64,000 nucleotides of DNA from Chryseobacterium sp. IHB B 17019 (GCF_001456155.1 NZ_CP013293.1:496001-560000); one strand, 5' to 3'. Counted from the stretch's first letter, positions 44,940-54,570 are shown. Notes: generated from the letters alone by a model not told the origin. Made by a program: numbers and translations.

Positions 44940-46340
44940 ATGGAAAATTTCAGGAGAGAAAGTGATTTATTGGGCGAATTGGAAGTTCCGGTAAATGCTT
45001 ATTATGGAGTTCAGACACAAAGAGCAATCAACAATTTCAAAATTTCAGGTCAGCTTTTGGCTTCTTATCCACAATTTATTAAAGGTTTGGCTTTCGTAAA
45101 AAAAGCTGCCGCAAAAACGAATTATGAATTGGGCTTGCTGGATGAAAATTTATATTTTAAAATTGCTGAGGTTTGCGATGAATTGCTTGCCGGTGAGCTT
45201 CATGAGCAGTTTCCGGTAGATATGATTCAAGGAGGAGCGGGAACTTCCATTAATATGAACGCCAATGAAGTAATCGCTAACAGAGTTTTAGAAAAATTAG
45301 GTAAAAATAAAGGGCAATACGAATTTTGCTCACCCAATGACCATATCAACCTTTCCCAATCAACAAATGACGCTTATCCTACAGCTATTAAAATGGGATT
45401 GCTTCAGATGAATGCTATTTTGGTTGAAAAATTAGAAAAAATAGTTGAAGCTTTCAGGGCAAAAGGGAAGGAGTTCCATGATGTCATAAAAATGGGTAGA
45501 ACGCAACTTCAGGACGCGGTTCCTATGACTTTGGGACAGGAATTTGAAGCATTTGCAGCAACTTTGGAAGAAGATATTTCTAAATTAAATAACAACGCCA
45601 ATCTTTTCGTGGAGGTCAACATGGGTGCCACCGCAATCGGCACAGGATTGAATGCCCCGATTGGATACGCAACGCTTTGTGCTAAAAACTTAGCTGAACT
45701 GACAGGTTTTCCCGTGATTTCCGCACCGGATTTGGTAGAAGCAACTCCTGACACAGGATCTTACGTGATTTATTCTTCAGCGATGAAACGCCTTGCTGTG
45801 AAATTATCAAAAATATGTAATGATTTAAGACTGCTTTCATCAGGGCCAAGAGCCGGGCTTTTTGAAATTAATTTACCGCCTATGCAGCCGGGATCATCTA
45901 TTATGCCTGGAAAAGTGAATCCTGTAATTCCGGAAGTAGTCAACCAGGTTTGCTATAAAGTAATCGGGAATGATCTTACAGTGACTTTTGCAGCCGAAGC
46001 GGGTCAATTGCAGTTGAATGTAATGGAACCGGTACTTTCTCACGCTATCATGGAAAATATCCACTTCCTTTGCAACGCTTTGGATACACTTCGTGATAAA
46101 TGTGTTATAGGAATCACAGCCAACAAAGAAGTGTGCCTGAATATGGTAAAACACAGCATCGGGATCGTAACGGCACTTAACCCGTACATCGGTTATAAAT
46201 TTTCCACAGAAATCGCCAAAGAGGCCTTGGAAACTGGAAAAAGTGTTTATAATCTAGTACTTGAAAAAGGTGTCCTTTCTCAGGAAAAACTGGACGAAAT
46301 CCTGGATCCTAGAAACATGCTGAAACCACATAATATGTAA
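44940..46340 (+). CDS. aspA: Aspartate ammonia-lyase
   Basis: 466 residues, normal for AspA. It deaminates L-aspartate to fumarate and ammonia in the cytosol. Motifs: HINLSQSTNDAYPTA (substrate contacts), KMGRTQLQDAVPMTLGQE, TGLNAPIGYA, and the superfamily signature GSSIMPGKVNPVIPE with the flexible catalytic Ser loop. The N-terminus (RRESDLLGELEVPVNAYYGVQT) separates aspartase from fumarase C only weakly. FumC usually starts with a different block and is similar in length, so fumarase remains a minor alternative. Single gene. Confidence 0.95.
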   Translation: MENFRRESDLLGELEVPVNAYYGVQTQRAINNFKISGQLLASYPQFIKGLAFVKKAAAKTNYELGLLDENLYFKIAEVCDELLAGELHEQFPVDMIQGGAGTSINMNANEVIANRVLEKLGKNKGQYEFCSPNDHINLSQSTNDAYPTAIKMGLLQMNAILVEKLEKIVEAFRAKGKEFHDVIKMGRTQLQDAVPMTLGQEFEAFAATLEEDISKLNNNANLFVEVNMGATAIGTGLNAPIGYATLCAKNLAELTGFPVISAPDLVEATPDTGSYVIYSSAMKRLAVKLSKICNDLRLLSSGPRAGLFEINLPPMQPGSSIMPGKVNPVIPEVVNQVCYKVIGNDLTVTFAAEAGQLQLNVMEPVLSHAIMENIHFLCNALDTLRDKCVIGITANKEVCLNMVKHSIGIVTALNPYIGYKFSTEIAKEALETGKSVYNLVLEKGVLSQEKLDEILDPRNMLKPHNM

Positions 46341-46440
46341 GTAATATAATTGATAGTGATAAATGATAATTGATACAAAATATTGTTAAATTTTATCATT
46401 TATCGCTCATCATTCATCATTCATCATTTATATTTTAATC

Positions 46441-47295
46441 TTGAGGTTCTTAATTATAATCCCTGCCCACAACGAAGAAAATAATCTTTCGTTTACCCTC
46501 GATTCTTTACAGCAGCAAAGCTTTAAGGAGTTTAAAGTTGTGGTTGTCAATGACGGATCGACAGACCGGACACAGGAAATTATCAAAAAATATGTTGATA
46601 CCGATTCCAGGTTTGAAACTGTTAATCTCCAGAAATCTTCACACCAGCCGGGGTCAAAGGTAGTTAATGCTTTTAAAAATGGCTTAAACACTCAGAATCT
46701 TGATGAATTTGATATCATCTGTAAATTCGATGCAGATATTATCTTGCCTGAAAATTATCTTGAAACTATCAGAAATTCTTTTCAAAACAACCCGGAATAC
46801 GGATTGGTCGGCGGACTGTTGTATGTGGAAAAAGACGGAAGCTGGATATATGAAGGAAATTCGAATAAGCATCATGTAAGAGGCCCGATGAAGGCTTACC
46901 GGAAGGAAAGTTTTACTCAGATGGGAGGGCTGCGTGAAACATTGGGATGGGATAATATTGACTCGATTTTGCTTGAAAATTTAGGTTGGAAAGAAGTCGT
47001 CCTATCCGAATTACAAGTGAAATTAATTAAAGTAAAAGGTACGGACTACACCATAAAACCGGCAGAATATTACGGCAGATATTTTTATTTTTTGGGATTG
47101 AATAGGTTTTTAGCTTACATCGCATCATCAAAAGAGGCTGCAAAAAGTAAGTCTATTTCTTTTTTCTTTACCATAATCAAATCCTATGAAAGCTGCCGCT
47201 CAAAAAAGCTTGAATTGAAAATATCAAAGCAGGAACAAAAAACTATCAATGATCAGCGGTGGAAAGCACTGAAGAAAAAGTGGCTGAAAATGTAA
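46441..47295 (+). CDS. Family 2 glycosyltransferase
   Basis: 284 residues from a TTG start; there is no usable ATG nearby and the family's first strand (FLIIIPAHNEENNL) begins at once, so TTG is the likely start. GT-A fold: VVVNDGSTDRTQEII, then DxD in CKFDADIILPENYL, and later LRETLGWDN giving the acceptor-side acid. No transmembrane anchor. It transfers a sugar from a nucleotide donor, probably for surface polysaccharide given the flippase and second transferase nearby. The spacer before it (46341-46440) holds CATTTATC-type inverted repeats. Confidence 0.9.
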   Translation: MRFLIIIPAHNEENNLSFTLDSLQQQSFKEFKVVVVNDGSTDRTQEIIKKYVDTDSRFETVNLQKSSHQPGSKVVNAFKNGLNTQNLDEFDIICKFDADIILPENYLETIRNSFQNNPEYGLVGGLLYVEKDGSWIYEGNSNKHHVRGPMKAYRKESFTQMGGLRETLGWDNIDSILLENLGWKEVVLSELQVKLIKVKGTDYTIKPAEYYGRYFYFLGLNRFLAYIASSKEAAKSKSISFFFTIIKSYESCRSKKLELKISKQEQKTINDQRWKALKKKWLKM

Positions 47296-47389
47296 AAGCT
47301 TATAGCATAAGTTTTAATTTGTTTTATTTGTGAAAATATTTGTGTCATTAGTGTTTAAAATTACTAATTAAAGAGCCTTCTAATTTCAA

Positions 47390-47397
47390 TACCTTTG
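47390..47397 (+). promoter_or_regulatory. -7 box of GT-B-like gene
   Basis: TACCTTTG matches TAnnTTTG, 17 bases before the TTG start at 47415. Confidence 0.6.
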
Positions 47398-47414
47398 CGG
47401 TAAAATATCAGGAT

Positions 47415-48461
47415 TTGAAAAAAATAGCCTACATAGAAATCGACAATCACCACGCTGAAGTTGCATTATCATTCATGGATATTATGGATGATTCTAATGA
47501 GTTTTCTGTTGATTATTATTTTTCTGAAAAGATAAAAAATCAGGTTGGAAGAGGAAATTCTGTGTTTGTATCAGACAGCTCAATGATTCTGGATCAATTG
47601 AAAGCAGAAAAATACGACTTGATTATTATCGGAACGGTACATCGCTATTTTAATACTTTTCAGGCTATTACGGAAATATATAATACGGCAATAATTGTTC
47701 ATAACCTTAATTTTATCAATACATCAAATTGGAACCTGGCAAAAAACATCTTTAAACAGGATGTTTTTTACAGGTTAAAACTGTTGTGGAAAGAAGGTTT
47801 ACTTAATTCATCGAAAATTTATAAAAAAGCGAAAAATGTTCTGGTGTTGGATGAAGAATTAACCTCTGGAAAATATACTTTTTTACCCATTTTTTATACT
47901 AAAAATTTTGTAAAACCTGCAAATCAGGTTCTAACTGTTGTTATTTCCGGGGGCGTTTCTCAGGAAAGAAGAGATTATGACCATGTTTTTAAAATTATCC
48001 AAAATTTAAAAACTGATGAAAAATATGAATTTGTATTTCTAGGAAGAGCAAGGGATCAGGAATTGGAACAGCTGGAACAATTGTCATTAAATCTGCCGGA
48101 AAATGTGAATATCAAGTATTTCTCAAAAAGAGTTTCGGCGGAAGACTTTGAAAGATGGATGCAGAAAGCTGATATTCTTTGGTGCCCCATTCGTCAGGAA
48201 ATTAATTTTTTTAGCCAAAAAGAAATGTATGGTGTATCAAAAATGACCGGAAACCTGGGCGACGCAATTAAATACGGGAAATTGGCAGTTTTTCCAGCAA
48301 ATTATACATCCAAATTGGATTTTATTATTCCGGAGCGTGAAGATATTATTGAGCAGTTTAAACAGCTTAAAAACAACAATTTCGATTTTCAGGAAAAATA
48401 TAACAAAAAAACAGTTCAGGAAAGCTTAGAAAAAGTTTTAAACAGTTTGATTTCTATTTAA
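47415..48461 (+). CDS. Glycosyltransferase-like protein (GT-B type)
   Basis: 348 residues, TTG start set by the -7 box 17 bases upstream. Two Rossmann-like halves: KIAYIEIDNHHAEVALSF at the start, and VLTVVISGGVSQERRDYD near 175 starting the C-terminal half. Later YEFVFLGRAR, ADILWCPIRQE and the donor-site-like region GDAIKYGKLAVFPANY follow. This layout suits a GT-B glycosyltransferase, but no EX7E motif is clear, so the enzymatic role is inferred. Its last bases overlap the convergent flippase gene by 8 bases, with no terminator between. Confidence 0.78.
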   Translation: MKKIAYIEIDNHHAEVALSFMDIMDDSNEFSVDYYFSEKIKNQVGRGNSVFVSDSSMILDQLKAEKYDLIIIGTVHRYFNTFQAITEIYNTAIIVHNLNFINTSNWNLAKNIFKQDVFYRLKLLWKEGLLNSSKIYKKAKNVLVLDEELTSGKYTFLPIFYTKNFVKPANQVLTVVISGGVSQERRDYDHVFKIIQNLKTDEKYEFVFLGRARDQELEQLEQLSLNLPENVNIKYFSKRVSAEDFERWMQKADILWCPIRQEINFFSQKEMYGVSKMTGNLGDAIKYGKLAVFPANYTSKLDFIIPEREDIIEQFKQLKNNNFDFQEKYNKKTVQESLEKVLNSLISI

Positions 48462-49932
48462 ACTTAAAAACACTTTTAAGGAAGTTTTTGTTTAAATAAT
48501 CCTCAATTGGAAAAACTTTTGTGAAATAATTCCCGATAAAGATCAAAAGTAAAACAACGAAAGGTTTGTACAAAAGATTAATAAAATTATTATTAAAATT
48601 AGGTAAAACAATCGCCACGGTAATCGCTAAAGTACAGATGATCGATACGAAAATCATCTCAATGGTCAGAGGGGAAACCTTGAACATTACGTAATTGAAA
48701 ATAATCTTAATAACATTATAAGTCGTCAGGGAAATTGCCGTAGATAAAGCGATCCCGATCAGTTTAAGGTCGGTATTTTTAATGAAATAAAGATTCAGGC
48801 TGATCGTTAACCCTGCCAGCAAAAGCATCACAACAATATTGAATTTGTAGTATTTTGAAAGTGAAATAATATTTCCGTTGAAACCTGTTGCCAAATCTAC
48901 CAAAACCGCTGATCCCCAAATCCATATCACAGGCTCATATTCTCTGAGCATTACCCCGTTTTTAGGCATAAAATGAGTAAGAAAAGGAAATCCGACCATG
49001 ATGCACGAAAACAAAACCGCCCCTAAAAAATATAAAGATAAAGACGTTTTTTTATGAAATCTGTCAAGTCCTTCCATGTCTCCGTCGGCAAGATTTTTAC
49101 TGATAATCGGTGCAGAAACATTAAACAAACCAAGCTGCGGAATAGAAATCAAAGAAATCAAGGCGTATAAAACAGCATAAATTCCGTTTTCTTCCATTCC
49201 CATAAATTCCCCGATCATTAGACTGTTGATAGCCAGGTAATTCCCAAAAGTCCCTAGAAATCCAAAGAAACTATAATTAAAAAACTCTTTCCAAAAGTTA
49301 TTTTTTTTGAAATAATCAGTACTGAAATCAAGGTTTATTTTTTTCAGTTTATTGGTATAATAAATATATCCGAAAAGCATAAGCGAAAACATTCCGAAGA
49401 AAAAAGCAAATGCAATGTTCTGGGACAGAGTGAAATAGAAAAATAAGCAGAACGCTCCGAGGTTGGCGATTTTAGGAAAAAGGTTGTCAAAAATATTTGA
49501 AACCACAATTCTTTTATAGTTGGAGGTGTATTTATTGAAAATCGTGCAAAACGAAAGAATTAACACCATCGGCAGTATAATTTCCTTCGCTTTCCAGGCT
49601 TCCGTATACCTGAATTTTGGATAAAGGTAAGGTAGGATGAAAAATATTAATAGAAAAATGATAAAATTAATAAAAACAACAAGCAATGATAAGGAAAGCA
49701 TATTTTGTTCTTTACCATCTTTTTCTACGGTGTGAAAAAATTTCACATTAGAATATGAAATTCCCATTACCACAAATGGAACCAGAAATTCCGCGCTGGG
49801 AAGGATGTAGCGAAGTTTTCCGTAAAATTCGAAATCGTTAGGAAAAATGAAAATTGCGGAAATTGTACCCAACAAAAAACCCATATAACCAATAATGGAG
49901 TACTTGAATCCCTGTCTTGCTACTACACTCAT
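48454..49932 (-). CDS. Polysaccharide flippase, Wzx/MATE-like
   Basis: 492 residues with about 12-14 hydrophobic segments spread evenly, starting GFKYSIIGYMGFLLGTISAI, the usual opening of the polysaccharide-biosynthesis (Wzx, MviN-superfamily) exporters. It would flip lipid-linked repeat units across the inner membrane. It starts 5 bases after the FkbM methyltransferase gene stop in the leftward operon and meets the GT-B-like gene head-on at its own end. Confidence 0.9.
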   Translation of the reverse strand: MSVVARQGFKYSIIGYMGFLLGTISAIFIFPNDFEFYGKLRYILPSAEFLVPFVVMGISYSNVKFFHTVEKDGKEQNMLSLSLLVVFINFIIFLLIFFILPYLYPKFRYTEAWKAKEIILPMVLILSFCTIFNKYTSNYKRIVVSNIFDNLFPKIANLGAFCLFFYFTLSQNIAFAFFFGMFSLMLFGYIYYTNKLKKINLDFSTDYFKKNNFWKEFFNYSFFGFLGTFGNYLAINSLMIGEFMGMEENGIYAVLYALISLISIPQLGLFNVSAPIISKNLADGDMEGLDRFHKKTSLSLYFLGAVLFSCIMVGFPFLTHFMPKNGVMLREYEPVIWIWGSAVLVDLATGFNGNIISLSKYYKFNIVVMLLLAGLTISLNLYFIKNTDLKLIGIALSTAISLTTYNVIKIIFNYVMFKVSPLTIEMIFVSIICTLAITVAIVLPNFNNNFINLLYKPFVVLLLIFIGNYFTKVFPIEDYLNKNFLKSVFKFK

Positions 49933-49937
49933 GACGC

Positions 49938-50732
49938 TTAAAGGTTTTTAGGTATAAAAATAATATTGTTGATGTATTCTTTTTTATTTTTTTCGTCGTT
50001 TGTATTATTTAGTAGGATTTCTTCCGTTATTTTTTCGAGCCTGAAATGAGTTCTGTTCAGGTATTTTGCTTCATAGCCCCAGGATTCCACTTCGGAAATT
50101 TCGTTCCAGATAGGAGTGCTATGATGTCTTTGCTCCATTTCAACCATTAAAGTCGGGGCAAATTGTCTTATGATTTTCTTGGCTCCGAGAAGCGTTTTCA
50201 TTTCGTTGCCTTCTACGTCTATCTTGATGAAATCCAGTCTCTTAAAGTGTTCTATCGCAGCCCAGTCATCAAGCTTTATCACTTTTACTTTTTCGGTATA
50301 GCTTTTTTCTTCGCCTTTCTCTTTATAATCAACGTTCAGTGTGCCTCTTGACGCGATTTTTTTCCCATTTATAACCGGAACTTTAAATTCTGCAGTCGTA
50401 TTTTCGTCAGAAAGTGCGAGAGGAAAAATCCTCATTCTCGGAAACAATCTTTTCAGACGGCGGTATAAATTTTTATTAGGCTCAAAAGCAAAAATATGTT
50501 CGTGATCCAGTGTATTTTCCAGCTGGTACAAGAAGGTTCCCACATTTGCGCCAATATCCAGAATTACAGCTTTTTTCGGTAAATATTCTTTGATCCAGAC
50601 CAGCTCGGGCTCTACATTTCTGGCCGAAAAATTATCTTTGTTAAGGTTGTTCAGCTTCTTAAAATACCTTTTTTTATAAAAATTCGGACTAATATATTGT
50701 AATTTTTCTGCGATTCTTTGATATAAGGACAT
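49938..50732 (-). CDS. FkbM family methyltransferase
   Basis: 264 residues from ATG 50732. An upstream TTG at 50756 sits inside the -7 box and is rejected. SAM-binding core: AVILDIGANVGTFLYQLEN, FAFEPNKNLYRRL, then LDFIKIDVEGNEMKTLLGA, the FkbM signature, with TLMVEMEQRHH after it. It probably O-methylates a sugar of a surface glycan, since it leads an operon with the flippase. The substrate is not known. Confidence 0.92.
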   Translation of the reverse strand: MSLYQRIAEKLQYISPNFYKKRYFKKLNNLNKDNFSARNVEPELVWIKEYLPKKAVILDIGANVGTFLYQLENTLDHEHIFAFEPNKNLYRRLKRLFPRMRIFPLALSDENTTAEFKVPVINGKKIASRGTLNVDYKEKGEEKSYTEKVKVIKLDDWAAIEHFKRLDFIKIDVEGNEMKTLLGAKKIIRQFAPTLMVEMEQRHHSTPIWNEISEVESWGYEAKYLNRTHFRLEKITEEILLNNTNDEKNKKEYINNIIFIPKNL

Positions 50733-50753
50733 TGTTAGCTTTTTGACGAGCAA

Positions 50754-50761
50754 CAAAGATA
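50754..50761 (-). promoter_or_regulatory. -7 box of FkbM/flippase operon
   Basis: TATCTTTG on the minus strand, 21 bases before ATG 50732. Confidence 0.6.
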
Positions 50762-50851
50762 AGCAAAAATGTTAAACTAATGTTAAAACTTTTGAATTGT
50801 AATTCGTTGAATATCAGGCAGTAATTTATCTGCTGTTTTGTTGTTTTTTTA

Positions 50852-50940
50852 GGAGCTTTATCCCGCTATCCACTTTTACTCCTCGCGCCAAAGCCTTTCC
50901 CAACACCTGCTGTGGGGTAACCGTTTCTATCGGGGCTAGG
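50852..50940. repeat. Structured interspersed element, copy C (short form)
   Basis: GGAGCTTTATCCCGCTATCC at the left, TTTCTATCGGGGCTAGG at the right, but the centre (CACTTTTACTCC, GCGCCAAAGCC, CCTGCTGTGGGG) has no long GC-rich hairpin. The outer CCCG/CGGG and AGC/GCT pairs remain. It lies in the 386-base gap 50733-51118, which has no gene. Confidence 0.7.
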
Positions 50941-51034
50941 AAAGGCATGGTGAAATAGTTGATAGTGAATTTTACTTATGTAAGTGAATAGTGAATAGCT
51001 GAAATTGATAATTAACCAGTGACAATTTACTCTT

Positions 51035-51092
51035 AAACCACCCCGTCAAAAATTCTTACGAATTTTCGCCACCCCTCCAGAGGAGGGGAATT
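51035..51092. repeat. 58-base interspersed repeat, copy 2
   Basis: Identical to 8203-8260 over all 58 bases. Like that copy it follows a structured element and a spacer with AAGTGAATAGTGAAT. Confidence 0.8.
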
Positions 51093-51118
51093 TCGACGCG
51101 CCGACTTGTTATCTACGC

Positions 51119-51784
51119 TTACAAAAACGGTGCATTCAGGAAATCATTCAGGGGCTTCATCAATGCGAAGATTTTTGTGAGATTTTTTACGGCATTTTTA
51201 TCTAAAATTTCTTTGTCTTTTATGTTATAAACGACAATAAAACTTTTCAGTTTTAGATATTCTGCCATCGGATCTTCCTTTTCAAAACCTTGAGGCACTT
51301 TTTTTAGTTTATCATCCTGATCCAGTTCCGGGAAGTATTTTTTAAAGTCTTTATTGTTTAAAATTTTCAGGAAATCTTCTCCGTACAAAGAAATTTCTTT
51401 TCTTAATTCCTTTAAAACAGAAGATTCAGGCATATAGATTCCTCCTGCAATGAAAGATTTTCCAGGTTCTAAGTGAAGGTAATATCCGCCTTTCTGGCTG
51501 CCTTTTCCCATTCCTAAAGATGCCCCGAAATTTGTTTTATAAGGAATTTTATCTTTTGAAAATCTTGTGTCTCTGTAGATTCTGAACAATGATTTTTTAG
51601 CATCAACTTTACCAAGTTCTTCATCAAATCCGGACATTTCTTTAATAAGGTCCTCTAAAAAAGAAATCACATTTTGCTGAGACTCAGTATAAAGGTTTTT
51701 GTTTTCTGTAAACCATTCGCGGTTATTATTTTTAGTCAGTTTCTTTAAAAAATCGAAAACTTTTGGAGAAAGAGTAGCCGGCAT
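51119..51784 (-). CDS. DUF2461 family protein
   Basis: 221 residues from ATG 51784. A longer frame runs back into the divergent helicase gene and is rejected; ATG 51820 is possible. Family blocks: FDFLKKLTKNNNREWFTENK near the start, LFRIYRDTRFSKDKIPYKTN, and GYYLHLEPGKSFIAGGIYMP, all typical of DUF2461 (TIGR02453). The function of the family is unknown. Cytosolic. Divergent from the helicase gene across ~265 AT-rich bases. Confidence 0.92.
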   Translation of the reverse strand: MPATLSPKVFDFLKKLTKNNNREWFTENKNLYTESQQNVISFLEDLIKEMSGFDEELGKVDAKKSLFRIYRDTRFSKDKIPYKTNFGASLGMGKGSQKGGYYLHLEPGKSFIAGGIYMPESSVLKELRKEISLYGEDFLKILNNKDFKKYFPELDQDDKLKKVPQGFEKEDPMAEYLKLKSFIVVYNIKDKEILDKNAVKNLTKIFALMKPLNDFLNAPFL

Positions 51785-52021
51785 ATTTTTATTTTTATCA
51801 AAATTAATTAAAACTTTCATCTGTTCAAATTTTACAAAATATTTTAATTGAAAAAATGAGAAATTGGCATTTTTAAAAAATAGTGGATTGGAAGTAAGAT
51901 TATTAAAATAAAAATAAAAATAATATGCTTTTAATGCGAAAATTGTAAAAGGATTATGGGTTTTTAATGTTAAATTATTATTTCTGTAATGATACTTTAA
52001 ATGTAATTCAAATAAATGTCG

Positions 52022-52029
52022 TATCTTTG
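52022..52029 (+). promoter_or_regulatory. -7 box of DEAD-box helicase gene
   Basis: TATCTTTG matches TAnnTTTG, 20 bases before ATG 52050. Confidence 0.6.
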
Positions 52030-52049
52030 CAAAAATTTTAAAATATTTA

Positions 52050-53762
52050 ATGAATTTATTTACGGAAACCAATTTAAGTCCTGATATTCTTAAGGCAGTT
52101 GGCGAACTGGGCTTCGAAAGCCCGACAGAAATCCAAAAACAGACTATCCCTTTTATTCTTTCAGATATTCGCGACTTGATCGCACTTGCGCAGACAGGGA
52201 CAGGCAAAACAGCAGCGTTTTCGCTTCCGATTTTGGATATGATTGACGAAACGAGTCGCAAAATCCAATTTTTGGTGCTTTGTCCGACACGAGAATTATG
52301 TCTTCAAATTACAAAAGACATAAAAAACTATTCCAAGTACATGAAAGACATCAAAACTACAGCAGTTTACGGTGGAAGTAGTATTATGGACCAGATCAGA
52401 TCTTTGAAGGATAAACCACAGATTATTGTAGGGACTCCGGGAAGGGTGATTGACCTTATCAACAGAAAAGCATTGGACTTTTCAGCAATTCACTGGTTGG
52501 TTTTAGACGAGGCCGATGAAATGCTTTCAATGGGTTTCAAAGACGAATTGGAAACAATTTTAAGAGAAACTCCTGAAACAAAACAAACTTTCCTGTTCTC
52601 TGCAACGATGAACAAGGAGGTGGAGAGAATTTCTAAAAATTATCTTACAAAGCCACACAGAATTTCTGTAGGTTCTATTAACGAGGTTAAGAAGAACATT
52701 AAACATGAATATTATGTGACAGGGTACCGTCAGAAAAAAGAAGTTCTTAAGAGATTAATTGATTCCAACCCGAATCAATATTCAATTATTTTCTGCAGAA
52801 CAAGAATGGAAACTCAGGAAGTTGCCGATTTCCTAATGCAGAATGGCTATGCAGCAGATGCGCTTCATGGTGATCTTTCTCAGGCTCAGAGAGATACGGT
52901 AATGAAGAAGTTTAGATTGAAAAATATCGATATTCTTGTAGCGACGGATGTTGCAGCAAGAGGATTGGATGTGGACTCTCTTACTCACGTTATCCACTAC
53001 TCTTTACCTGATGATCCGGAAGTATTCGTTCACAGAAGTGGTAGAACGGGTAGAGCTGGAAAAGACGGGATTTCAATGGCGTTGATTAAGCCTGAAGAAA
53101 GCAGAAAACTGAAGCAAATCAAATCATCTACGAAGATTGATATTGTTGAAAGTACTGTTCCTACAGGAAAAGATATTATCAAAGCTCAGGTAGGAGGTGT
53201 TTTTGAGAGTCTTTTCGAAGTACATGAAGATTTCTTTGAATTTGATGATTCTTTAATTCCTGATTTATCAGCGTTTACAAAAGAAGAGCTTGTTCATAAG
53301 TTGCTTCAGTTCCAATTGAAAGATCTTGCGATGTATTACAAAGACAGACATGATCTTATCGAGCAGAAATTGAGCAGCCGTGATGACGATTTCTCAAAAA
53401 GAGGAGACAGAAGAGACCGTGACAGAGGCAGAGACCGCGACAGAGGTGAGAGAGGAGAAAGAAATGACAGCAGAGGTAGTAGAGAGCGTGGTGGAAAGCC
53501 GAGAAGAAAGAACGAAGACATGGTAAGATTCTTCTTTAATCTGGGTAAAAAAGATCAATTGAAGAAACTTGACGTTTTGGATATTATCAACAAAGCTACA
53601 TCCACTGGAAAAAGCAAAAAAAGAGCTGAAATCGGGGATATTGAAATTTTAGAGAAATTTTCTTTCTTTGAAGTTGAAAAATCTTTCAAAGGAGATCTTT
53701 TAAGCAACATTTCCACAATGAAATTTAAAGGTAAAGACATGAGAGCTGAAGAAGCTAATTAA
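52050..53762 (+). CDS. DEAD-box RNA helicase with DbpA-like RNA-binding tail
   Basis: 570 residues. Q motif (GFESPTEIQKQTIP), Walker [25 protein letters not shown] in VLDEADEMLSMGF, SAT in FLFSATMNKEV, and HRSGRTGRAGK form a complete helicase core to ~380. A basic RGD/RDR-rich linker (~445-495) follows, then a ~75-residue C-terminal domain (DMVRFFFNLGKKDQLKK) of the DbpA/CsdA RNA-binding type. It probably acts in ribosome assembly or cold adaptation as CsdA does; inferred. Ends at a strong terminator. Confidence 0.94.
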   Translation: MNLFTETNLSPDILKAVGELGFESPTEIQKQTIPFILSDIRDLIALAQTGTGKTAAFSLPILDMIDETSRKIQFLVLCPTRELCLQITKDIKNYSKYMKDIKTTAVYGGSSIMDQIRSLKDKPQIIVGTPGRVIDLINRKALDFSAIHWLVLDEADEMLSMGFKDELETILRETPETKQTFLFSATMNKEVERISKNYLTKPHRISVGSINEVKKNIKHEYYVTGYRQKKEVLKRLIDSNPNQYSIIFCRTRMETQEVADFLMQNGYAADALHGDLSQAQRDTVMKKFRLKNIDILVATDVAARGLDVDSLTHVIHYSLPDDPEVFVHRSGRTGRAGKDGISMALIKPEESRKLKQIKSSTKIDIVESTVPTGKDIIKAQVGGVFESLFEVHEDFFEFDDSLIPDLSAFTKEELVHKLLQFQLKDLAMYYKDRHDLIEQKLSSRDDDFSKRGDRRDRDRGRDRDRGERGERNDSRGSRERGGKPRRKNEDMVRFFFNLGKKDQLKKLDVLDIINKATSTGKSKKRAEIGDIEILEKFSFFEVEKSFKGDLLSNISTMKFKGKDMRAEEAN

Positions 53763-53779
53763 CTCATTCTAAACATACT

Positions 53780-53807
53780 AAACCGGCTCAACAGCCGGTT
53801 TTTTTAT
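53780..53807 (+). terminator. Terminator after helicase gene
   Basis: AACCGGCT, loop CAAC, AGCCGGTT, then TTTTTATTTT. Confidence 0.9.
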
Positions 53808-53911
53808 TTTGTAATTAAGTGTTAATCCAATGTTAACAAAACTTAACGTTGTATTGTTTCAGGTAAGGCTCTTTTTTAAGAAATTTGCACTCGAATTATA
53901 AATACTTAAAA

Positions 53912-54550
53912 ATGGGAATTGGTAATATTTTCCACGCTTTTCAACCGAAAGATAAAATCTTCTTCGTTCTTTTCGAAAAAGTAACTGAAAACCTTGTAGC
54001 AATGTCTGAGGAATTCAACCACGGAATCAAAGACTTCGATCTTAATGACGATTCTATGTTGAAAAAGATGAGCGATTATGAACACAAAAATGATGAATTG
54101 ACCCATGAAATCTTCATAGAACTTGGAAAAAATTTCATTACTCCTTTCGACAGAGAGGATATCCATACGCTGGCAACAGGTCTAGATGATATCGCTGATT
54201 ACATCTACGCTTCCACAAAATATATTTTCTTATACAAATCGCCTGAAATGAAGGCATATTCAGATTTCTCCTTACTCATCCACAAAGCATGTCTTGAAAT
54301 TCAGAATGCTATGAAAAACCTTAAAGGTTTCAAAAATATGGAGCAGGTAAAGGAAGCTTGTATCAAAGTAAATTCTATCGAAAATATCGCAGACGACTTA
54401 CTTTCCAACTCAATGGTGGAATTGTTCGAGACCAACGATGCGATCAACATTATCAAAGTTTCATCTGTACTTAATTATCTTGAAGTAGTTACCGACAAAG
54501 CAGAAGATGTTGCCAATACGATTGAAAACATCATGATTAAATACGCTTAA
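53912..54550 (+). CDS. PhoU-like DUF47 protein
   Basis: 212 residues from ATG 53912; a TTG at 53885 is upstream in frame but less likely. All-helical (GIGNIFHAFQPKDKIFFVLF, DREDIHTLATGLDDIADYIY, VNSIENIADDLLSNSM), matching the DUF47 family, a PhoU relative that partners Pit transporters. It probably gates or regulates phosphate uptake by the Pit gene 20 bases downstream. TTAA repeats (53822, 53833, 53843) upstream resemble the PHO-box-like arrays of the SusC locus but fit the 11-bp register only for the first two. Confidence 0.92.
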   Translation: MGIGNIFHAFQPKDKIFFVLFEKVTENLVAMSEEFNHGIKDFDLNDDSMLKKMSDYEHKNDELTHEIFIELGKNFITPFDREDIHTLATGLDDIADYIYASTKYIFLYKSPEMKAYSDFSLLIHKACLEIQNAMKNLKGFKNMEQVKEACIKVNSIENIADDLLSNSMVELFETNDAINIIKVSSVLNYLEVVTDKAEDVANTIENIMIKYA

Positions 54551-54570
54551 TTAATAATTATAATTAACAG

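Noticed and set aside
46341..46440. CATTTATC/CATCATTCATC repeats before the glycosyltransferase as a satellite or regulatory array
   Set aside because: Degenerate low-complexity inverted repeats of this kind (also at 57191-57260 and 63434-63510) lack fixed period or unit.
51785..52261. Long N-terminal extension of the DUF2461 gene
   Set aside because: It overlaps the divergent helicase gene and its promoter, and its residues look like antisense reading; the DUF2461 domain begins right after ATG 51784.
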